From the NCBI RefSeq assembly GCF_039908635.1, contig NZ_CP150918.1, positions 2,170,001 to 2,234,000 of the forward strand: 64,000 nucleotides of DNA, read 5' to 3'. Within the stretch, counting starts at the first letter, position 1; every line of letters begins with the position of its first letter. Of this stretch, positions 33,483-41,446 are shown in pieces. The position numbers were made by a program, and so were the translations under genes. Source of the DNA: Pseudomonas purpurea. Its GTDB lineage: Bacteria; Pseudomonadota; Gammaproteobacteria; Pseudomonadales; Pseudomonadaceae. The notes under the pieces are model-generated. The model was not told where the DNA came from, ran no database searches, and saw only the letters and a list, made by a program, of their open reading frames with translations.

Positions 33483-33508
33483 GGGCGACCCTGGAGGTCG
33501 CCCGTTTT
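33483..33508. terminator. Terminator-like hairpin
   Basis: GGGCGACC / GGTCGCCC stem with CTGGA loop followed by GTTTT. No plus-strand gene ends here, so it may be a relic or serve the minus-strand gene at 33565-34053. Confidence 0.6.
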
Positions 33509-33564
33509 GTGGGGTGGCGGGGAAGGTCGGCCCACCACCCTGCTTACCCTTGTTGCTCCGGGTT

Positions 33565-34053
33565 TTAGAGCGCCAAGCCTTTTTGGATCACCGTGAGAAA
33601 GGTGCTCTCGCTGAGTTCAACCGGCTCCGCGTGTGGCTGTCCAGGGGCAGTATTTGCCTGGATCAGCCATTGCGGCTCGCCGTGATCGGTCTCGGTTCGC
33701 AGCATCTGTATCTCTTTGCCTTTGGCCTGGATGTCGACACGGCCCGTGCCGCCCGTTATGAAGCGGGCGATGGGGTTGAGGATGATGCTGTGATGGTTAC
33801 CCTCAATCAGCAACTGGTCGATGGCGTAATTGAACGTCTCGCCGGTGGGGAGGCTTTCGAACACTCGCGTGGGGACGCGTCGGATGTTCAAGCCTGCTTC
33901 AATCAGCGGTTCCAGCCATGTTTCAAGCTGGCGATACATGTCATAGACCTGCGTAGGCCAATGTTCAATCGCCAGGTCTGCGGACGCCTCTGCATCAGCA
34001 CGGCTGTGCTGTTTTTGCTTGAGGCTCGCGGCGAGTTCATCTGCCTTGCTCAT
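33565..34053 (-). CDS. Hypothetical protein
   Basis: 162 residues, cytosolic, not recognised. The N terminus is helical and Lys/Gln-rich (MSKADELAASLKQKQHSR). The centre has HWPTQVYDMYRQLETWLEPL. A beta-rich second half follows (FNYAIDQLLIEGNHHSIILNP, TGRVDIQAKGKEIQMLRTE). It ends SESTFLTVIQKGLAL. No operon partner. The gene is well formed and codon use looks normal, so I take it as real. Confidence 0.7.
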   Translation of the reverse strand: MSKADELAASLKQKQHSRADAEASADLAIEHWPTQVYDMYRQLETWLEPLIEAGLNIRRVPTRVFESLPTGETFNYAIDQLLIEGNHHSIILNPIARFITGGTGRVDIQAKGKEIQMLRTETDHGEPQWLIQANTAPGQPHAEPVELSESTFLTVIQKGLAL

Positions 34054-34459
34054 TTCGATTCCCTATCGTGGTGTGAATGTTAGCGCTGCCACACCAAGGT
34101 ACTTCAGTTGGACGTATGAAGGCCAGAGCGAAAAACTGGAGGCGAAAAGTCGCGATTACGCTGCGTTTTTGCGGTGTAAAGCTATGGCCTTTGTCCTATT
34201 TTCTTGTCAGATGTTTAGTTGAAGGCGGTTGTGGCTGTGCTGTAAGCTCCGCGCTCGGCTTTCTCAAGAGCTGAACTAACACTCTGTTCATAGTTGTTTT
34301 GGGTTTTTAAAGTTGCCCGTTCTGTGCGCGCTGAAAACCGAGTCATGAACAGGGTTATTGGTATTGTTAGTGAGCCACTGGATAGTTGTTCGTATCCAGC
34401 TCAAGGAATGATATCTGGCCTGCCGACGTCGTCGGTTAACATACGTGTGAAACTTTAAT
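34054..34459. other. Intergenic region
   Basis: 406 bp between divergent genes. It contains no supported gene. An interrupted inverted repeat (CTGTTCAT at ~34282 and ATGAACAG at ~34343) and AT-rich segments near 34300-34460 are the only structure seen; promoters for both flanking genes should lie here. Confidence 0.4.
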
Positions 34460-34858
34460 ATGTTCAAGCAAAGCATTAAGTCTGTTGTGTCCGTCGGGTT
34501 GGTATTGGCAGCGAGCCTGGCCTGTGCCGCGGCCCCTGAGAAGGTTGATTTGGGGGCGTTGTATGACAGCTACGTTGAACACAATCAGTCTTCGATGAAC
34601 ATGCCGCAGTTCAAGCAGGAAATCCTGGTTTCCGGGACTGTTCTGGGTGTTTCGAAGAACTTCTCTGGCGATCCTGTCATGAACGCCGGTGTTGCGGACT
34701 CTGATGAAGAGCTGGCAAGGCTGACGGGGTTTGACGCAGATGAGTCGAAAAAGATGGAAGCGATGGCCGTCGGCACAGACTTCAACGCGGTCTGTGTGCT
34801 GGGGATGACCATGGGCTCGGATTTCATGGCGCTTTCTGATTGCGTGTTCAAACAGTAA
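34460..34858 (+). CDS. Exported protein with an OB-fold (tRNA_anti-like) domain
   Basis: 132 residues. Signal peptide MFKQSIKSVVSVGLVLAASLACA, then ALYDSYVEHNQSSMNMPQFKQEILVSGTVLGVSKNF and a C-terminal FNAVCVLGMTMGSDFMALSDCVFK with two Cys that may form a disulfide. The VSGTV strand-turn and overall layout resemble periplasmic tRNA_anti-like OB-fold proteins. No catalytic role is known for these. The next gene starts immediately after the stop, so the two are translationally linked. Confidence 0.7.
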   Translation: MFKQSIKSVVSVGLVLAASLACAAAPEKVDLGALYDSYVEHNQSSMNMPQFKQEILVSGTVLGVSKNFSGDPVMNAGVADSDEELARLTGFDADESKKMEAMAVGTDFNAVCVLGMTMGSDFMALSDCVFKQ

Positions 34859-35431
34859 GTGCGCGTTAGAGCCTCTTTGGTAGCGTTGGCGGTCACCGCC
34901 TTCGCGAACCTGGCGGTCAGCGCCCAGCCGCTGGATCAACGCGATTTGATCGAGCGTTTGACGCACTGCACCGCTTCCCTGCATGACGTCGTGCTGTTCA
35001 ATGACCTGATTGAGCGCGAAGCACTGACGCTGCCCGTTGCCTCGGAGTTCCAGCCGTGGGGTGGTTCGGCCTGGACTGTTGAGCCTGCGTTGTCGTTCGG
35101 CAAAGTAAGTTCGCCGGTGGTGGTAATGAATGACCGTCGCAGTTTTTTCCTGCGGGTGTCGTCCACTCAACCTGCTGTGGATATCCGCACGACCGCTCAA
35201 CAGTTGCAACTGGTCAATACCAGCAGCAGCGATGAGCCCAACGATTTCCGTAAGGTCATGGACGACCGAACGCTCCAGGCAATGGCCACGGGCGAGCCGG
35301 ATAACTATTGGGTGGGGTGTTTCTACGATCAAACGGCCGTCGATCGCCAGTTCGACCAGGAACTCAATGCAACGCCCGAGCGCATGAATGAAAAGAGCGC
35401 CCGGCTACACGCCTTGGACAATGACCGTTAA
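34859..35431 (+). CDS. Exported hypothetical protein
   Basis: 190 residues starting with GTG directly after the preceding stop. Signal peptide (VALAVTAFANLAVSA), then QPLDQRDLIERLTHCTASLHDVVLFNDLIEREALTLP. The mature part is beta-rich (SPVVVMNDRRSFFLRVSSTQP) and has a Cys in NYWVGCFYDQ. No family recognised. It probably acts with the OB-fold protein encoded just upstream. Confidence 0.65.
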   Translation: MRVRASLVALAVTAFANLAVSAQPLDQRDLIERLTHCTASLHDVVLFNDLIEREALTLPVASEFQPWGGSAWTVEPALSFGKVSSPVVVMNDRRSFFLRVSSTQPAVDIRTTAQQLQLVNTSSSDEPNDFRKVMDDRTLQAMATGEPDNYWVGCFYDQTAVDRQFDQELNATPERMNEKSARLHALDNDR

Positions 35432-35781
35432 TGCCAGCCAGGTGATTCGACTTACCTGAGCACTTCATGGTGTGTACGTCATAAAACAAGGGCCCGGCTG
35501 GTTATGTTGTGTGCAACATAACCAGCCGGGCCCTGACTCTTTGTATCTCTCTTCAGCATCACGGGTGGATATTCACCGGCTCATGGCCGATGCGTTACGC
35601 CTCGATGCATCAAGTACCCTCCGTATTCCGTGGCAGTGTGCTTTTCTATATGCACAACCTGCACAGCCTGTTATGAGCGTCATGTGGTTGAAACGTCTGT
35701 GTGACCAGAATCGTGGCGGGCCTTGATAGGCCGGTTAAAACAATGAAACTGCCGGACGATCCGGTCCCAAGGAGAGGGTCA
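35432..35781. other. Intergenic region with a 21-bp perfect hairpin
   Basis: 350 bp between two plus-strand genes. It holds one perfect long hairpin (35489-35534) and then the promoter region of the RNase T2 gene, ending with AAGGAGAGGG before its ATG. No gene is supported. Confidence 0.5.
35489..35534. terminator. Perfect 21-bp inverted repeat, probable terminator
   Basis: AGGGCCCGGCTGGTTATGTTG and its exact complement are separated by TGTG. The 3' side continues GACTCTTT, a poor U tract. It probably ends the upstream two-gene unit, but its perfection and length are unusual. Confidence 0.65.
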
Positions 35782-36447
35782 ATGAAAAAATTGTACGTAT
35801 GGGTTGCGCTGATTGCGTTGACGCTGGGAAGCGTGGGCATGAGTGCTGCTCGCGAGTCGCAAAGCGGCAAACTAAAGGCAGAGTCGGTGGCGGGGGTGTT
35901 TGATTACTACCTACTGACACTTTCGTGGTCGCCGACCTTTTGCCTGACACACAAGGACAACGAACAGTGCTCGGGCAAAGGCTACGGCTTTGTGCTTCAT
36001 GGGCTCTGGCCACAATATGCCAAGGGCGGATGGCCTGAGTCTTGCCCGCCGATGGTGGCGTTGTCGCCTGCGCAAAGGGAGCAGGGGCTGACGCTGTTCC
36101 CGACACAAAAACTGCTTGAGCATGAATGGTCCAAGCATGGCACGTGCAGCGGCCTCGGTGCCTCGGGTTATCTGGATGCGGCGGACAAAGCGGTTGCCGC
36201 GGTGCAGATTCCGGAGCAACTGCAACCGTTCAGCACCTCGTATTACTTTGAAGCGCAAGAGATTGCGCGGATGTTCCGCCAGAGCAACCCTGGCATTCCT
36301 GTCGACGGCATCGCGGTGATTTGCAAAGGCCCCGAGTTGTCGGAAGTTCGGGTGTGCATGGGCAAGGACCTGGCGTTCGGCTCCTGCGGCAAAGGCGTCA
36401 AGACGCAGTGCCGTGCGGGTGATATTCGCGTGCCACCGTCGCGTTGA
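35782..36447 (+). CDS. Ribonuclease T2 family enzyme (periplasmic RNase I-like)
   Basis: 221 residues with a Sec signal (MKKLYVWVALIALTLGSVGMSAA). Both active-site segments are intact: CAS1 FVLHGLWPQY and CAS2 EHEWSKHGTCSG, each with the catalytic His. YYLLTLSWSPTFC and several Cys pairs (NEQCSGKG, PESCPP, GSCGKGVKTQC) fit the disulfide-rich fold. It degrades RNA non-specifically in the periplasm or outside the cell. AAGGAGAGGG precedes the ATG. It faces the orphan DUF7079-like gene, 19 bp away; whether the two are linked functionally is unknown. Confidence 0.93.
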   Translation: MKKLYVWVALIALTLGSVGMSAARESQSGKLKAESVAGVFDYYLLTLSWSPTFCLTHKDNEQCSGKGYGFVLHGLWPQYAKGGWPESCPPMVALSPAQREQGLTLFPTQKLLEHEWSKHGTCSGLGASGYLDAADKAVAAVQIPEQLQPFSTSYYFEAQEIARMFRQSNPGIPVDGIAVICKGPELSEVRVCMGKDLAFGSCGKGVKTQCRAGDIRVPPSR

Positions 36448-36466
36448 GCCTTGGTTGAGCGCTGAG

Positions 36467-36844
36467 TCAACGGCCTGCGGTCTGCTGATCGTAGGCCTTC
36501 ATGATTTCTTTCCAGATGTAACCGTAGCTGTATCGCAGCCAGGCCACTAACAGGTGATGCAGGTTGCGTCGCAGCCAGCTGTCGTTGCGGGCCTTGAGTG
36601 ATTTTTCGATCTCATCGAACAACCAATCGTCCCGGAATCCGGCCCAGACCGGCGGGATGGGTGTTTCCAGGTTGCCGAAGCACGCGGGGGCGACTTGCGA
36701 GTAGAGGATGTCTTTCACGGTGAGCAAGTCGAACCCCTGAATGCAGCGCGCAATGGCGGCGTAGTCGACGTCGTTGTCGACAAACGCCTCAGCCAGCGCC
36801 ACCTGGAGGCGTGCCTTTTCCTGGGCGGTCAGAACGGATTTCAA
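36467..36844 (-). CDS. Orphan DUF7079-like protein (putative immunity)
   Basis: 125 residues, collinear with the protein encoded at 24483-24851: LAEAFVDNDVDYAAIA, VAPACFGNLETPIPPVW and VAWLRYSYGYIWKEIM. Like that gene it begins with TTG, and its start overlaps a stop codon in a frame that matches the end of the putative toxin. No intact toxin gene is present. It may protect against the same toxin family as an orphan immunity gene. Confidence 0.75.
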   Translation of the reverse strand: MKSVLTAQEKARLQVALAEAFVDNDVDYAAIARCIQGFDLLTVKDILYSQVAPACFGNLETPIPPVWAGFRDDWLFDEIEKSLKARNDSWLRRNLHHLLVAWLRYSYGYIWKEIMKAYDQQTAGR

Positions 36845-36873
36845 GGCTCAATGTCCTCCAGTGCGTCGTCGAG
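36841..36873 (-). pseudogene. Relic of the C-terminal end of a putative effector
   Basis: In the reverse frame just upstream of, and overlapping, the orphan immunity start, the DNA encodes LDDALEDIEP-stop. The intact toxin at 24836 has FDDELEELSHW in the same position relative to its immunity gene. The match is short (~33 bases), so this is suggestive only. Confidence 0.4.
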
Positions 36874-37090
36874 TCACGGTCGTGGGCACCCTACCTGAAA
36901 AATGCACGCAACCCTGAGAGGTGATTGCCGCAGAGATGATGTTTGCCTATAGCTTCGCCAGCGATAACGGCCGCAAATCGTGAAACTTGAGCCGCCGGCG
37001 ATCGAGTCGATTCCGGGCCTCAAGCCCCAATTGCCGGGCATCATTGCGTAGGCTAAGCTCGCCGAAATTAAGGGGTTCGGGCCTTCGTCC

Positions 37091-38689
37091 TTGCCTTATC
37101 CTTCCAGGATTGCGCTTTTGCCTACCCCACTTCACGACCCCCATTACGCCCCCGGCGGTCCTCTGAAACGCTTGCCGTTGCTCAAGGCTGCGGTGGCGTT
37201 TATTGCGACCGTAGGCCTGAGTCTCTGCGGTCTGCTTTACCTGCAACTGGAACAGTCCCGGCGCCATGATCTGGAGTTGGCGCAGGTGGCGTCGGCGAAC
37301 CTGACCCGCGCCATGGCGCAGCAGGCCGAAGATACGTTCACCCAGGCGGATCTGGTGATCACAAGCCTGGTGGACTGGATTGAGGCTGACGGTTTCGGGG
37401 TGACGAAAACACCTCGTTTGCAACGCACGTTTGCGCGGCGGGTTCAGGCGCTGACGCAGCTGCACGGGTTGTTTCTGTTCGACAAGAATGGGCAGTGGGT
37501 GGTGACTTCGTTCGAGGAGTTGCCCCGTGGTTCGGGGGCAACAGAGCGCGAGTATTTCAAGTTTCACCAGCAGAACCCGTCATCGGTCGCGCACATCGGG
37601 CCGGCGATTCGCTGCCGGGAGAACGGCGAGTGGATTATTCCGATCTCCCGCAGGGTCAACGACAGCAATGGCCGTTTTCAGGGTGTGTTGATGGCCGGGA
37701 TCAAGATGTCGTACTTCGACCGGTTCTTCAAAAGCTTCAGCATTGATGACAACGGCGTGATGTTTCTGGCGCTGTCGGATGGGACATTGCTGGCGCGGCG
37801 ACCGTTCGAGGACCAGCGCATCGGCACCACCCTGGCCCGGGGAGAGATTTTCCAGCGGTACTTGCCCAATGCGCCGTCCGGCAACGCGATGATCAGTTCG
37901 GTGATTGATGATGTGGTCAGGCTGTATGGCTATCGTCAGTTGAGTGCATATCCGCTGGTGGTGGCGGCTGCGACGTCCGAGGACGAGATTCTCAAAGGTT
38001 GGTATGGCACGGCCTATCAGTCCAGTGTGATCGTGGCCATGGTGCTGCTGGGTGTTGGCCTGTTCGGTTGGGTGTTCATTCATCAGGTGCGCAATGGCGA
38101 GCGTATCGAGGCGGATCTGCGTGCCGCGCAGGAAGCGCTGGAGCTGATTGCGACCCACGACAGCCTGACCGGGCTGGCCAATCGTCGGCTGTTCGAGCGG
38201 GCGCTGGAGATTGAGTTTGCCCGGGGCGCCCGTCAGGTCAGCCCGCTGAGCCTGATCATGCTCGATATCGATTTTTTCAAGCGCTACAACGACGCTTATG
38301 GTCATGTCGCGGGGGATCATTGCCTGGCCGAAGTGGCGCGAGCGCTCAAGCATTGCTGCCACCGCAAGGCGGATCTGGCCGTGCGCTACGGCGGGGAAGA
38401 GTTCGCGGTGTTGCTGCCCGACACCGACCTGCAAGGCGCCATGGCCATCGCCGAGCAGATCCGCCGCGCCGTGATGGACAAAAACATCACTCACTCAGGC
38501 TCGCCTTCGGGGTACGTCACGGTCAGCCTGGGCTGTTACTCATTCGTGCCCAACGGCCGCGACAGCATCGAAGTGTTCATTGAGCGCGCAGACGCGGCGC
38601 TGTATCAGGCCAAGCACTCGGGGCGTAACCGGGTGGCGGTGCTCTCGCTGGAAGGTGGCGTCGACGCGCTCATGCGTTCCGATCGCTGA
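37091..38689 (+). CDS. Membrane diguanylate cyclase with Cache sensor (GGDEF)
   Basis: About 532 residues. Helix 1 (~30-52), then a periplasmic double-Cache sensor (HGLFLFDKNGQWVVTS, EREYFKFHQ, PISRRVNDSNGRFQGVLMAGI), helix 2 (~311-332, SVIVAMVLLGVGLFGWVFI), and a GGDEF domain: HDSLTGLANRRLFE, LDIDFFKRYNDAYGHVAGDHCL and the active site YGGEEFAVLLPDTD. The inhibitory RxxD (RKAD) is five residues before the active site, so product inhibition is likely. The start is uncertain: TTG at 37091 or TTG at 37118, the latter with AGGA upstream. It makes c-di-GMP in response to a periplasmic ligand. Confidence 0.92.
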   Translation: MPYPSRIALLPTPLHDPHYAPGGPLKRLPLLKAAVAFIATVGLSLCGLLYLQLEQSRRHDLELAQVASANLTRAMAQQAEDTFTQADLVITSLVDWIEADGFGVTKTPRLQRTFARRVQALTQLHGLFLFDKNGQWVVTSFEELPRGSGATEREYFKFHQQNPSSVAHIGPAIRCRENGEWIIPISRRVNDSNGRFQGVLMAGIKMSYFDRFFKSFSIDDNGVMFLALSDGTLLARRPFEDQRIGTTLARGEIFQRYLPNAPSGNAMISSVIDDVVRLYGYRQLSAYPLVVAAATSEDEILKGWYGTAYQSSVIVAMVLLGVGLFGWVFIHQVRNGERIEADLRAAQEALELIATHDSLTGLANRRLFERALEIEFARGARQVSPLSLIMLDIDFFKRYNDAYGHVAGDHCLAEVARALKHCCHRKADLAVRYGGEEFAVLLPDTDLQGAMAIAEQIRRAVMDKNITHSGSPSGYVTVSLGCYSFVPNGRDSIEVFIERADAALYQAKHSGRNRVAVLSLEGGVDALMRSDR

Positions 38690-38711
38690 GGCGATGAGTG
38701 CGTGGCTTGAA

Positions 38712-39248
38712 TCAGGGCACGTTAAAACCTTTGCAAAACACCCGGTTCTCGTAGGCATTGCCACCGAATTCATAGTGCGTACCGCCCACATCGTCATAAC
38801 CCAGCGCCAGGTAAAACTCCCGTGCGCGATGGTTTTCAGACCAGGCGGTGAGCCACAGGCAGGCGCGAGCGCTTTCTCTGGCCAGGGCTTCGGCTCTGTC
38901 GAGCAGTGCGCGCCCCAACCCTTGCCGATGGGCGTGGCGTTGCACGTAAAGCCGAACCAGTTCGGTGCCATCCAGCAGCGCCGGCACAGGCCCATCGGGC
39001 CGCGCGACGATTTCGGCGAAACCCAGGAGATGGCCGTTGCGCTCGGCGAGGACGAAGCGGGTCTGCGGGTCGCTCAGGCGGCGTTCAAACTGCGCCGGCG
39101 CATAGACCGTCAAGGCTTCTTCGGCCAGATCGGCGCGCATGCCGTCGGTGGCGTAGGTGTCGAGGAACACCTGGGTGGCGAGGCCGCTGATGCACAAGGC
39201 GTCGGACGGTTGGCCGAGTCGGAAGTGGGTGTCGTGGGCGGTCGGCAT
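38712..39248 (-). CDS. GNAT family N-acetyltransferase
   Basis: 178 residues. The acetyl-CoA site is in LVRLYVQRHAHRQGLGRALLDRAEALA (QxxGxG/A type), preceded by RFVLAERNGHLLGFAEIV and followed by LWLTAWSENHRAREFYLALGYDDVGGTHYEFGG, a typical GNAT end. The substrate is unknown. It is monocistronic and convergent with the diguanylate cyclase gene. Confidence 0.92.
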   Translation of the reverse strand: MPTAHDTHFRLGQPSDALCISGLATQVFLDTYATDGMRADLAEEALTVYAPAQFERRLSDPQTRFVLAERNGHLLGFAEIVARPDGPVPALLDGTELVRLYVQRHAHRQGLGRALLDRAEALARESARACLWLTAWSENHRAREFYLALGYDDVGGTHYEFGGNAYENRVFCKGFNVP

Positions 39249-39462
39249 TTCTACGATGTCCTTATCGCTTGAGGGAGTCGTTTTGGCTTGCTGTGCGCGA
39301 GGTTAGCGCGCTGGTGAGCGGTGTTCAATATTCGGTTGCGGGCCATTAGTGAAATCAATTTCGGGCCGGCACCGTGTTGGCTTATACATTACGCCCACAC
39401 GCCGGGCGCCTCTGCTTTCAGAGGTGTGACGCAGGCGACACCTCATGCGCAAGGATTACCCC

Positions 39463-40299
39463 ATGAGCCAGACCGAACTGAGCAACGTCGACCTCTACTT
39501 GCAGCGCCTGGGCTTTGACAGTCCGCCACCGCCGACGCTGGAGAGCCTGCGCGAACTGCAGTCGCGCCACACGTGCGTGTTCCCCTTTGAAACCCTGTCG
39601 ACGATGTTGCGTCTGCCGGTGCCGATCGACCTCGCCTCGGTGGAGCGCAAGATTCTGTATGCGGGGCGTGGCGGCTACTGCTACGAACTGAACAATATGT
39701 TTCTCGCGTTGTTGCTGCACCTGGGGTTCGAGGCGCGCGGGATTACCGGGCGGGTGGTCATGGGCGGGCCTGAGGATGCTCTGGTGGCGCGCACCCATCG
39801 CCTGTGCCTGGTGACGGTGAGCGGGGTGCGCTACATCGCCGATGTCGGTTTTGGTGGCATGGTGCCGACCGCGCCGCTGCGGCTCGACACTGAAGAAGAA
39901 CAGCCGACCGGGCATGAGCCCTATCGCATTGTTCATCAGGACAGCAGTTACATCCTTCGAGCGAAGGTCGCGGGTGAATGGCGGCCGATGTACGTGTTCG
40001 ATCTGCAGATGCAATCGGACATCGATTATCAGATCGGCAACTGGTACGTCTGCACTCATCCGCAATCACCGTTCATGGGGCAACTGATGGTGGCGCGCAC
40101 GGGCGAAGGGCTGCGCAGGACGCTGAATAACGGCAGCTACGCGGTGCACCGGACGGGATTGGAGAGCGTGCGTCGGCAGATCACCGCCGTCGATGAACTC
40201 ATCGAATTGCTGGAGCGTGAATTCGAGATCCGTGTACCGCACCATCCCGAATTCAGGCAGGTTGTCGGGCAAGTGATTGCGCCGCAGCCCATGCTCTGA
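39463..40299 (+). CDS. Arylamine N-acetyltransferase (NAT)
   Basis: 278 residues. Transfers acetyl from acetyl-CoA to arylamines and hydrazines. The catalytic triad is visible: Cys73 in GRGGYCYELN, His in ARTHRLCLV and Asp in YIADVGFGGMVP. The N-terminal VFPFETLSTML is also characteristic. The ATG at 39463 has AAGGA seven bases upstream; an upstream in-frame start at 39445 is less likely. The physiological substrate is unknown. Confidence 0.93.
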   Translation: MSQTELSNVDLYLQRLGFDSPPPPTLESLRELQSRHTCVFPFETLSTMLRLPVPIDLASVERKILYAGRGGYCYELNNMFLALLLHLGFEARGITGRVVMGGPEDALVARTHRLCLVTVSGVRYIADVGFGGMVPTAPLRLDTEEEQPTGHEPYRIVHQDSSYILRAKVAGEWRPMYVFDLQMQSDIDYQIGNWYVCTHPQSPFMGQLMVARTGEGLRRTLNNGSYAVHRTGLESVRRQITAVDELIELLEREFEIRVPHHPEFRQVVGQVIAPQPML

Positions 40300-40323
40300 C
40301 GGGGCGTTGCCGGGTGCGAGCGT

Positions 40324-40776
40324 CTAGAAAAATTGACGCTTCCAGGTGCCGCGCCGGGTGTCCAGGCGCTGGCAAGCCACGCCCAGTCGTGGGTAGATCA
40401 GCGGGATATGGCGTGGGCGAAGGGTGAAATAAAAGCGGTACTCCTCCAGGCCTTCAAGGGTTACGAAAAAATGCGTTTCATCCAGCCACTCGACCTCCTT
40501 CAGGTAGTACGAGCTGTACCAGTGACCGAGGACATGCTCGCCGAGCACGGTGCGCAGGTCTTTGCTGATCAGGACGACGAACACCTGTTCTTCGACCCAG
40601 AAGTCGAGTTCTGTGATCAGCACATACCCGGCCGGGGTTTCGTACTGTCGGCATAACCTGCGGCCGGAAATGGTCAGCGTCGAAGGCTGGCCGTCGACGA
40701 GGACGGCGCTTTCCGAGGGCTGGCTTTGCACTGTCCCAAGCCAGGGGGCGAAGGCGAAGCGTTCGACGGGTTTCAT
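40324..40776 (-). CDS. Conserved hypothetical protein
   Basis: 150 residues, cytosolic, beta-rich. MKPVERFAFAPWLGTVQSQPS is followed by TISGRRLCRQYETPAGYVLITELDFWVEEQVF and TLRPRHIPLIYPRLG. No family recognised. The ATG overlaps the stop of the upstream membrane-protein gene (ATGA, 40773-40776), so the two are translationally coupled. A longer frame (to 40923) lies inside that upstream gene and is not used. Confidence 0.72.
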   Translation of the reverse strand: MKPVERFAFAPWLGTVQSQPSESAVLVDGQPSTLTISGRRLCRQYETPAGYVLITELDFWVEEQVFVVLISKDLRTVLGEHVLGHWYSSYYLKEVEWLDETHFFVTLEGLEEYRFYFTLRPRHIPLIYPRLGVACQRLDTRRGTWKRQFF

Positions 40777-41243
40777 GGTGGCGTGGGTTGTTCGTCGAGG
40801 GTGGGGGCGCCGGTTCCGGTCAGCTTCAACCAGCGTTGGTACGCCCAATGGGTGAACAGTGCGACCAGGATACCGTCCACTACCCAGAAAACCCCCAGCT
40901 TGCGCAGCGACGGGTAAAGGCACAGCACGCCCGCCACGATCAGGCTGGCGAGTATGGCGGTCAGCCAGTTGGCGTAGCCTTTGGCGCTCAGCAGGGCGTA
41001 CAGCGGGGCGAACCCCAACGACATCGGTACCACACCAAAAAACATCCCGCTCACGGCAAAGACGACGAACGACATCAGCCCCAGGTAAATGCTGTCTTGT
41101 CCGTCCGCAAAGAAGCCTCCAAAGAGCAGGCTGAGGACCAGCGCCTGAAGGAACACCACTTTGAAGAAGCAGCCGATGGCCAGGAAAAAGATGTTCCAGA
41201 AGTGTTCAAGAGGGTCGTTGCGGTTCAAAGCGGGGGCTTCCAT
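40773..41243 (-). CDS. Small integral membrane protein
   Basis: 156 residues with about four membrane helices: IFFLAIGCFFKVVFLQALVLSLLF, LGLMSFVVFAVSGMFFGVVPMSLGF, LTAILASLIVAGVLCLYP and a last segment WVVDGILVALFTHWAY. No family recognised. The ATG at 41243 (MEAPALNRND) is chosen as the first that gives a sensible hydrophilic N terminus. It forms a two-gene operon with the soluble protein encoded downstream. Confidence 0.72.
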   Translation of the reverse strand: MEAPALNRNDPLEHFWNIFFLAIGCFFKVVFLQALVLSLLFGGFFADGQDSIYLGLMSFVVFAVSGMFFGVVPMSLGFAPLYALLSAKGYANWLTAILASLIVAGVLCLYPSLRKLGVFWVVDGILVALFTHWAYQRWLKLTGTGAPTLDEQPTPP

Positions 41244-41368
41244 GTCTTGAGGGGAGTGAGCGTAGCGGTCCGTGCGGGGGGCGATTCTAGCAGGGCTGGT
41301 CGACCCTGTACTCAAGGTTGAGCCCCGGCAGTATTGGCGCAATAGCGGGAGATGATTGGCGGATAAAC

Positions 41369-41376
41369 TGTATACA
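41369..41376. promoter_or_regulatory. Palindromic operator candidate upstream of the purine permease gene
   Basis: TGTATACA in ACTGTATACAATTATATAGAC is a perfect 8-bp palindrome within a promoter-like AT-rich stretch, 70 bases before the permease start. GntR-type purine regulators are known to bind similar TGTATACA cores; a second near-copy, GCATACAGTGTGC, lies at ~41403. Confidence 0.4.
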
Positions 41377-41446
41377 ATTATATAGACATTTGTCCTGTCT
41401 CTTGCATACAGTGTGCGCATAACAAAAACCAGGGAACCCCCCAACC

